A stretch of DNA of 64,000 bases from Allobosea sp. (GTDB lineage: Bacteria > Pseudomonadota > Alphaproteobacteria > Rhizobiales > Beijerinckiaceae). Shown piece by piece: positions 58,187 to 64,000 of this stretch; position 1 is the stretch's first letter; the number at the start of each line of letters is the position of its first letter. The position numbers were made by a program, and so were the translations under genes. The stretch is from contig NZ_JAUYTP010000036.1 of the NCBI RefSeq assembly GCF_030695125.1, positions 62,001-126,000 on the forward strand. The letters are read 5' to 3'. Below the pieces are notes generated by a model. The model saw nothing but the letters and a program-made list of their open reading frames with translations. It searched no databases and was not told the origin of the DNA.

Positions 58187-59785
58187 ATGATCCGCAGCGC
58201 CCTTGCCCTGACCCTCGCCGCCGGCGTCTCCCTCTTCGCCGCATCGGCGCAAGCCCAGGGCACGCTTCGGATCGGCATGACCGCCTCCGACATCCCGCTG
58301 ACCACCGGCCAGACCGACCAGGGCGGCGAGGGCATGCGCTTCATGGGCTACACGCTCTATGACGCGCTCATCAACTGGGACCTCAGCAAGGCCGACAAGG
58401 CCTCCGACCTGACGCCGGGACTGGCCTCGAGCTGGTCGGTCGATGCAACCGACAAGACCAAATGGACCTTCGTGCTGCGCGAAGGCGTCAAGTTCCATGA
58501 CGGCTCGGAGTTCACCGCCGATGCCGTGGTCTGGAACCTCGACAAGCTCCTGAAGAACGACTCGCCGCAGTTCGATCAGCGCCAGGCGGCGCAGGGCCGC
58601 TCGCGCATTCCCGCCGTCGCCTCCTACAAGGTGATCGACAAGTACAAGGTCGAGATCACCACCAAGGCGCCCGACGCCACGCTGCCCTACCAGATCGCCT
58701 GGGTGATGATGTCCTCGCCGGCGCAGTGGGAGAAGCTCGGCAAGAGCTGGGAGGCCTTCGCCAAGACCCCGTCCGGCACCGGCCCGTGGCAGCTCACCGC
58801 CTTCCAGCCGCGCGAGCGCGCCGAGCTCTCGCCCTTCCCGGGCTACTGGGACAAGGCCCGCGTGCCCAAGCTCGACAAGATGGTGCTGCTGCCGCTGCCG
58901 GAGGCCAATGCGCGCGCCGCGGCGCTGCGGGCCGGGCAGGTGGACTGGATCGAGGCGCCGTCGCCGGATCTGATCCCCTCGCTCAAGACGGCCGGCTTCC
59001 AGATCATCACCAACGCCTACCCGCACAACTGGACCTGGCATCTCTCGCGCGCCGAGGGCTCGCCCTGGAACGACATCCGCGTCCGCAAGGCCGCCAACCT
59101 CGCCGTCGACCGGCAGGGCCTGAAGGAGCTGCTCGGCGGCCTGATGATCCCGGCCGAGGGTTTCTACCCGCCCGGCCACCAGTGGTTCGGCAACCCGAAG
59201 TTCAAGCTCAAGCTCGACCAGGCCGAGGCCAAGAAGCTCCTCGCCGAGGCCGGTTTCTCGCCGGCCAAGCCGGTCCAGACCAAGATCCTGATCGCGCCCT
59301 CGGGTTCGGGCCAGATGCAGCCGCTGCCGATGAACGAGTTCGTCCAGCAGAACCTCGCCGAGGTCGGCATCAAGATCGACTTCGAGGTCGTCGAGTGGAA
59401 CACGCTGATCAACATCTGGCGCGCCGGCGCCAATCATGAATCCTCGCGCAAGGCGACGGGGATGAACTACACCTACTTCATCCAGGACCCCTTCACGGGC
59501 CTGGTCCGCCACCTGCAGTGCAATCTGCAGCCGCCGGCCGGCACGAACTGGGGCATGTATTGCGATCCGGAGATGGACAAGCTCTTCGACCAGGTCCGCA
59601 ACACCTTCGACGCGACGGCGCAGACCGCCGTCCTGCAGAAGATCCACGAGAAATACGTCGACGAGGCCCTGTTCCTGATGGTCACGCACGACGTCAACCC
59701 GCGCGCCATGAGCCCCAAGGTCAAGGGCTTCGTCCAGGCGCAGAACTGGTTCCAGGACTTCTCGCCGATCACCATGGCGAAGTGA
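58187..59785 (+). CDS. ABC transporter substrate-binding protein, family 5, copy 2
   Basis: A 532-aa paralogue of the preceding gene, with a signal peptide (LTLAAGVSLFAASAQAQ) and the same blocks: LRIGMTASDIPLTTGQTDQG, ATDKTKWTFVLREGVKFHDG and SGTGPWQLTAFQPRERAELS. Both copies share the rare GQxDQG segment near the N-terminus, so they are a local duplication and probably bind related ligands. ATG 58187 is chosen; the frame also opens at 58064 across the repeat. It is followed by another palindromic repeat, then the permease genes. Confidence 0.93.
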   Translation: MIRSALALTLAAGVSLFAASAQAQGTLRIGMTASDIPLTTGQTDQGGEGMRFMGYTLYDALINWDLSKADKASDLTPGLASSWSVDATDKTKWTFVLREGVKFHDGSEFTADAVVWNLDKLLKNDSPQFDQRQAAQGRSRIPAVASYKVIDKYKVEITTKAPDATLPYQIAWVMMSSPAQWEKLGKSWEAFAKTPSGTGPWQLTAFQPRERAELSPFPGYWDKARVPKLDKMVLLPLPEANARAAALRAGQVDWIEAPSPDLIPSLKTAGFQIITNAYPHNWTWHLSRAEGSPWNDIRVRKAANLAVDRQGLKELLGGLMIPAEGFYPPGHQWFGNPKFKLKLDQAEAKKLLAEAGFSPAKPVQTKILIAPSGSGQMQPLPMNEFVQQNLAEVGIKIDFEVVEWNTLINIWRAGANHESSRKATGMNYTYFIQDPFTGLVRHLQCNLQPPAGTNWGMYCDPEMDKLFDQVRNTFDATAQTAVLQKIHEKYVDEALFLMVTHDVNPRAMSPKVKGFVQAQNWFQDFSPITMAK

Positions 59786-59813
59786 GGAAAAGAGTGCGCA
59801 GGCAACCCGACGC

Positions 59814-59947
59814 TGTCATTCCGGGGCATCGCGCAGCGATGAACCCGGAACCCACGACCGGGCGAGCCCTGATGGGTTCGCTTGATTCAAACGGGGTGCC
59901 CCGCCGTGGATTCCGGGTTCGCGGCTTTGCCGCGCCCCGGAATGACA
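59814..59947. repeat. Palindromic repeat, TGTCATTCCGGGGC family
   Basis: A 134-bp element with perfect 14-bp inverted ends (TGTCATTCCGGGGC / GCCCCGGAATGACA). Inner arms GAACCCGGAA / TTCCGGGTTC also pair. It lies between the second binding-protein gene and the first permease gene, 12 bp before the permease start, and may affect expression of the downstream genes by processing or read-through control. Confidence 0.8.
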
Positions 59948-59959
59948 GGTGAGGATCGC

Positions 59960-60913
59960 ATGCTGAAATACCTCGCCAAGCGCATCCTCTACGTGCTGCC
60001 TGTCGCCTTCGGCGTCAGCCTGTTCTGTTTCCTGCTGGTGCATATCGCGCCGGGCGACCCGCTGACCTCGGTGCTGCCGCCCGACGCCTCCCAGGCGATG
60101 CAGGACGAGCTGCGCAAGATCTACGGCTTCGACCGGCCGCTGCCGGTGCAGTTCGGCCTCTGGCTGCTGAAGGCGCTGCAGGGCGATCTCGGCACCTCGA
60201 TCGCGACGGGCCGTCCCGTCGCGGCCGAGGTCTGGCGCGCGGTGGGCAACACGCTGTTGATCGCCGGTCTCGCGACCGTCATCGGTTTCGTCTTCGGCTG
60301 CTTCTTCGGTTTCGTCGCTGGCTATTTCCGCGGCTCCTTCCTCGACAAGTTCGCCTCCATGCTGGCGGTGCTCGGCGTCTCCGTGCCGCATTACTGGCTG
60401 GGCATGGTGATGGTCATCGTGTTCTCGGTGCAGCTCGGCTGGCTGCCGCCGGGCGGGGCGGGGCCCGGCGGCTCGGCGGCGTGGAAATGGGACTGGGAGC
60501 ATGTCAGCTACATGATCCTGCCCGCCATCACGATGTCGGTGATCCCGATGGGCATCATCGCGCGCACCGTGCGGGCGCTGGTCGCCGACATCCTCAACCA
60601 GGAATTCGTGCCGGCGCTGCGGGCCAAGGGGCTGATGGATTTCGGTGTCTTCCGCCATGTCGTGAAGAACGCGGCGCCGACCGCGCTGGCCGTGATGGGC
60701 CTGCAGCTCGGTTATCTGCTGGGGGGATCGATCCTGATCGAGACCGTCTTCTCCTGGCCCGGCACCGGCTTCCTGCTCGGCAACGCCATCTTCCAGCGCG
60801 ACCTGCCGTTGCTCCAGGGCACCATCCTCGTGCTCGCCATGTTCTTCGTCGGGCTGAACGTCCTCGTCGATATCCTGCAGGGTCTGCTCGACCCGCGCGT
60901 CCGGAGGCGCTGA
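59960..60913 (+). CDS. ABC transporter permease, DppB type
   Basis: A 317-aa inner-membrane permease of the binding-protein-dependent type. It starts with a helix (LYVLPVAFGVSLFCFLLVHI), then APGDPLTSVLPPDASQAMQD, and contains the EAA-like cytoplasmic loop VPALRAKGLMDFGVFRHVVK. About six spans. ATG 59960 lies behind GAGGATC, immediately after the repeat. The second permease starts 1 bp after its stop. Confidence 0.94.
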   Translation: MLKYLAKRILYVLPVAFGVSLFCFLLVHIAPGDPLTSVLPPDASQAMQDELRKIYGFDRPLPVQFGLWLLKALQGDLGTSIATGRPVAAEVWRAVGNTLLIAGLATVIGFVFGCFFGFVAGYFRGSFLDKFASMLAVLGVSVPHYWLGMVMVIVFSVQLGWLPPGGAGPGGSAAWKWDWEHVSYMILPAITMSVIPMGIIARTVRALVADILNQEFVPALRAKGLMDFGVFRHVVKNAAPTALAVMGLQLGYLLGGSILIETVFSWPGTGFLLGNAIFQRDLPLLQGTILVLAMFFVGLNVLVDILQGLLDPRVRRR

Positions 60914-60914
60914 G

Positions 60915-61808
60915 ATGTCCGCCATTGCGCAAGGCAAGGCCGCCGTCATCGTGCCGCCCCTGGCGAAGTCGCCCGGCTACTGGTCCGGCGTCTGGCGCCG
61001 CTTCAAGACCGACAAGGTCGCGGTCTGCGCCGGCCTCGTCGTGCTCGCGATCATCCTGATGGCGATTTTCGCCGATTACATCGCGCCGGCCGACCCGACC
61101 CGGTCCTCGATGCTGCGCCGCCTGCGGCCGATCGGGACGCCGGGCTATCCTCTCGGCGCCGACGAACTCGGCCGCGACATGCTCTCCCGCCTGATCCACG
61201 GCGCCAGGCTGTCGCTGTTCATGGGTGTGGTGCCGGTCTTCATCGCCTTCATCATCGGCTCGGTCATCGGGGTCGCCGCGGGCTTCTTCGGTGGGAAGTT
61301 CAACACCATCACCATGCGCACGGTCGATGTGTTCTACGCCTTCCCCTCCGTGCTGCTGGCGATCGCGCTCTCGGGTGCGCTGGGCGCCGGCATCACGAAT
61401 TCGCTGCTGTCACTGACCATCGTCTTCATCCCGCCGATCGCGCGCATCGCCGAGAGCGTCACCACGCAGGTTCGCTCGATGGACTATGTCGAGGCGGCGC
61501 GTGCCAGCGGCGCCAACGCGATCACGATCATCCGCGTCCATGTGCTCGGCAATGTGCTGGGCCCCATCTTCGTCTATGCGACGAGCCTGATCTCGGTCTC
61601 GATGATCCTGGCCTCGGGCCTGTCCTTCCTCGGTCTGGGCACCAAGCCACCGACGCCGGAATGGGGGCTGATGCTGAACACGCTGCGCACCGCGATCTAT
61701 GTGCAGCCCTGGGTGGCGGCGCTGCCCGGAGCGGCGATCTTCATCACCTCGATCTCGTTCAACCTGCTTTCCGACGGTCTGCGCTCGGCGATGGACGTGA
61801 AGGGCTGA
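60915..61808 (+). CDS. ABC transporter permease, DppC type
   Basis: A 297-aa permease, partner of the preceding subunit. It has the DppC-type N-terminal region (FADYIAPADPTRSSMLRRL), then LGADELGRDMLSRLIHGARL, and the coupling-helix EAA motif YVEAARASGANAITIIRVHV. Six spans. The ATPase gene follows 2 bp after the stop. Confidence 0.94.
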   Translation: MSAIAQGKAAVIVPPLAKSPGYWSGVWRRFKTDKVAVCAGLVVLAIILMAIFADYIAPADPTRSSMLRRLRPIGTPGYPLGADELGRDMLSRLIHGARLSLFMGVVPVFIAFIIGSVIGVAAGFFGGKFNTITMRTVDVFYAFPSVLLAIALSGALGAGITNSLLSLTIVFIPPIARIAESVTTQVRSMDYVEAARASGANAITIIRVHVLGNVLGPIFVYATSLISVSMILASGLSFLGLGTKPPTPEWGLMLNTLRTAIYVQPWVAALPGAAIFITSISFNLLSDGLRSAMDVKG

Positions 61809-61810
61809 CC

Positions 61811-62863
61811 ATGGCGCATGATAAGGTCGACGCGACCCATCACCAGACCCATCCCGACCGTGGCGGCGCGGGCACCCCGCTGCTGCAGGCGAAGACCCTG
61901 ACCAAGCATTTCCCGCTCGGTGGCGGCGCCGTTGTGCGCGCCGTCGACGGCGTCGACTTCGCCGTGATGAAGGGCGAGACGCTCGGCGTCGTCGGCGAAT
62001 CCGGCTGCGGCAAGTCGACCACGGCGCGCGTCGTCATGCAGCTCATCCCGCAGGACAAGGGCGAGATGCTGTTCGACGGCGAGATCGTCGGCGGCCAGGC
62101 CCTGACGCTCAAGGAATATCGTCGCCAGGCGCAGATGGTCTTCCAGGACTCTTACGCCTCGCTCAACCCCCGCCTGACCGTCGAGGACTCGATCGCCTTC
62201 GGGCCGACGGTCCACGGCGTCTCCAAGGCGAACGCCATCCTCAAGGCCCGCGACCTGCTGGAGCGTGTCGGGCTCGACCCCGCCCGCTTCGCCGCGCGCT
62301 ATCCGCACGAGCTCTCCGGCGGCCAGCGCCAGCGCGTCAACATCGCCCGCGCGCTCGCGCTCGGCCCGCGGCTGGTCATCCTCGACGAGGCGGTCTCCGC
62401 GCTCGACAAATCGGTCGAGGCGCAGGTGCTCAACCTGCTCGCCGATCTGCGCGAGGAATTCGGCCTGACCTATATCTTCATCAGCCATGACCTCAACGTC
62501 GTCCGCTTCATCAGCGACCGCGTCATGGTGATGTATCTCGGTGAGGTCGTGGAGATCGGCCCGGTCGAGGAGCTCTATGGCGATCCGCGCCACCCCTACA
62601 CGCGCGCGCTGCTCTCGGCGATGCCCTCGATGGATCCCGACAACCGGACCATGGAAGCCCCGCTCGCCGGCGATCCGCCCAACCCGATCAACCCGCCCGA
62701 AGGCTGCCGCTTCCATCCGCGCTGCCCCCAAGCCCAGACCGTCTGCGCCAAGGTGAAGCCGGTCCTGGCGACGGTCGGCGAGGGCGCCCGCCAGGTCGCC
62801 TGCCACATGCAGGTGCCCGGCTCCGGCCACAGCCACGCGCCAGCCCTGGAGGTCGCGGCATGA
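61811..62863 (+). CDS. ABC transporter ATPase, DppF/OppF type
   Basis: A 350-aa ATPase. Walker A is GESGCGKST, the signature LSGGQRQRVNIARAL, Walker B LVILDEAVSALDKS. The C-terminal oligopeptide-transporter extension has its cysteines (GCRFHPRCPQAQTVC). The start is ATG 61811; the frame opens further up but overlaps the permease. Its stop overlaps the next ATPase start by 4 bp (ATGA). Confidence 0.94.
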   Translation: MAHDKVDATHHQTHPDRGGAGTPLLQAKTLTKHFPLGGGAVVRAVDGVDFAVMKGETLGVVGESGCGKSTTARVVMQLIPQDKGEMLFDGEIVGGQALTLKEYRRQAQMVFQDSYASLNPRLTVEDSIAFGPTVHGVSKANAILKARDLLERVGLDPARFAARYPHELSGGQRQRVNIARALALGPRLVILDEAVSALDKSVEAQVLNLLADLREEFGLTYIFISHDLNVVRFISDRVMVMYLGEVVEIGPVEELYGDPRHPYTRALLSAMPSMDPDNRTMEAPLAGDPPNPINPPEGCRFHPRCPQAQTVCAKVKPVLATVGEGARQVACHMQVPGSGHSHAPALEVAA

Positions 62864-63867
62864 GTACGGGCAAGAACACGGGAACGAGCACGCCTCTCGT
62901 CGAGATCGAGAACCTGACGGTGCGCTTCCGCGGCGTCCAGACGGTCCACGCCGTCAACGGTGTCTCGCTGACCCTGGAGCCGGGCCAGGTGCTCGGCATC
63001 CTCGGCGAATCCGGCTCCGGCAAGAGCGTGACGCTGAAGACGCTGCTGCGCCTCCTGCCCGAAAGCCGCACCGACATCGGCGGCGGCGTCCGGGTCGACG
63101 GCCGCGACGTGCTCGCCCTGAACCCGCAGGATCTGGCGGATTACCGCGGTGCCGTCACCTCGATGATCTTCCAGGATCCCGCGCTCGCGCTCGATCCCGT
63201 CTACACCGTCGGCCAGCAGATCGCCGAGGCGATCATCCGGCACGAGAGCATCTCGGCGAAGGCGGCGATGGCGCGCGCGCTCGAACTGTTGGAGCTGGTG
63301 CGCATCCCGTCGCCGGAGCGCCGGCTAAAGGCCTATCCGCACGAGATGTCGGGCGGCATGCGCCAGCGCGCCATGATCGCGCTGGCGCTCGCGGCCCGTC
63401 CGAAACTCCTGCTCGCCGACGAGCCGACGACCGCGCTCGACGCCACCGTCCAGATCCAGATCCTGCTGCTGCTGCGCCAGCTCCAGCGCGACCTCGGCAT
63501 GGGCATGCTCTTCGTCACCCACGACATCGGCGTGGCGGTCGAAGTCTCGGACCGGCTGGCGGTGATGTATGCCGGCCAGATCGTCGAGACCGGAACGGTG
63601 CGCGAGCTCATCCGCGATCCCCAGCACCCCTATACGCGCGGTCTTCTTGCCGCGAACCTGCACGGCGCGAAGAAGGGCGAGCGGCTGGAGGCCATTCCCG
63701 GCGCGCCGCCGGCGCTGACCGAGCCGCCCTCGGCCTGCTCCTTCGCGCCCCGCTGCAAGCACGCGCAGGATCGCTGCCGAGCGGCGCTGCCGCCGGTCGT
63801 CCAGCTCGGCGAGGGCCGGGTGGTGCGCTGCATCCTGGCGGAACAGGCGCTGACCGCGGCGGCTTGA
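62860..63867 (+). CDS. ABC transporter ATPase, DppD/OppD type
   Basis: A 335-aa ATPase. Walker A is GESGSGKSV, the signature MSGGMRQRAMIALAL, Walker [15 protein letters not shown], and the C-terminal extension with cysteines (ACSFAPRCKHAQDRC). It forms a heterodimer with the preceding ATPase. The order here is F-type then D-type, the reverse of the E. coli dpp order. It is the last gene of the importer operon. Confidence 0.94.
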   Translation: MSTGKNTGTSTPLVEIENLTVRFRGVQTVHAVNGVSLTLEPGQVLGILGESGSGKSVTLKTLLRLLPESRTDIGGGVRVDGRDVLALNPQDLADYRGAVTSMIFQDPALALDPVYTVGQQIAEAIIRHESISAKAAMARALELLELVRIPSPERRLKAYPHEMSGGMRQRAMIALALAARPKLLLADEPTTALDATVQIQILLLLRQLQRDLGMGMLFVTHDIGVAVEVSDRLAVMYAGQIVETGTVRELIRDPQHPYTRGLLAANLHGAKKGERLEAIPGAPPALTEPPSACSFAPRCKHAQDRCRAALPPVVQLGEGRVVRCILAEQALTAAA

Positions 63868-63973
63868 GCACGCCGCCCATTCCGCGCCGGCCATTTCCTC
63901 ACAGGCCTCGACCCGCTATCAGCAGGGCCGCAACGCGCCGCGACCTGCCGCGCCAACACGACGGAGCTGACCC

Positions 63974-64000
63974 ATGGATCTCGGCCTTCACGACAAGCGC
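63974..64000 (+). CDS. Start of a probable short-chain dehydrogenase/reductase (runs off right edge)
   Basis: Only nine codons (MDLGLHDKR) are inside the window, behind a GGAG ribosome-binding tract at the end of the 106-bp gap. This opening is typical of SDR proteins that continue with a TGxxxGIG motif, but that motif is not visible. If correct, an oxidoreductase follows the importer. Confidence 0.4.

Overview
The window is a 64 kb, GC-rich, gene-dense piece of an alphaproteobacterial chromosome. Several things point to the Hyphomicrobiales (Rhizobiales): a ProRS without the editing insertion, an RpsB with a long C-terminal extension, LexA boxes of the GAAC-N7-GAAC type, paired DnaE1 and ImuABC, the rpsB-to-lpxB gene order, and Bug-type and family-5 transport proteins. 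A Bosea-like genus is my impression from recognition only. No rRNA, tRNA, CRISPR array, prophage or insertion sequence was seen.

Region by region. 1-12.7 kb: the start of an ABC-F ATPase gene, a chemoreceptor, coaD, then proS-lolC/E-lolD, dnaE1 (replicative polymerase), an FkbM methyltransferase and a membrane GGDEF protein. 12.7-28.1 kb: a long co-directional housekeeping run, rpsB-tsf-pyrH-frr-uppS-cdsA-dxr-rseP-bamA-lpxD-fabZ-lpxA-lpxI-lpxB. It links translation and ribosome recycling to isoprenoid, phospholipid, outer-membrane protein and lipid A synthesis. 28.1-41.5 kb: mostly minus strand, with a Bug-type binding protein, gltA, gltX, (comEC on plus), lexA, moeA-moaC-trpC-trpD-trpG and a HerA-like ATPase. 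41.6-50.0 kb: accessory genes (YARHG protein, ceramidase-like protein, Asp/Glu/hydantoin racemase, ABC exporter, small secreted protein, amidohydrolase, GntR regulator, NMT1-type binding protein, ParDE pair). 50.1-56.1 kb: the imuA-imuB-imuC mutasome operon. 56.3-63.9 kb: a peptide/nickel-type ABC importer with two tandem, paralogous binding proteins. The window ends at the first codons of a probable SDR gene.

Two regulatory themes can be read directly. (1) SOS: perfect GAAC-N7-GAAC boxes lie before lexA (inside the spacer of a readable promoter) and just before imuA. (2) Sigma-54: good -24/-12 matches lie upstream of both family-5 binding-protein genes and of the NMT1-type binding-protein gene, which suggests nitrogen-limitation control of uptake. 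At the NMT1 gene the -12 element overlaps a TGCATGCA site that recurs as TGTATGCA next to the amidohydrolase gene, so the GntR protein encoded between them may bind both.

The most unusual feature is inside imuC. Two different palindromic repeats of the intergenic type (105 bp and 114 bp, both multiples of three) sit in frame within the coding sequence and add roughly 90 residues to the error-prone polymerase. A relative of the first repeat lies in an intergenic gap in the same window. Other palindromic repeat families lie near 39.9, 58.0 and 59.8 kb.
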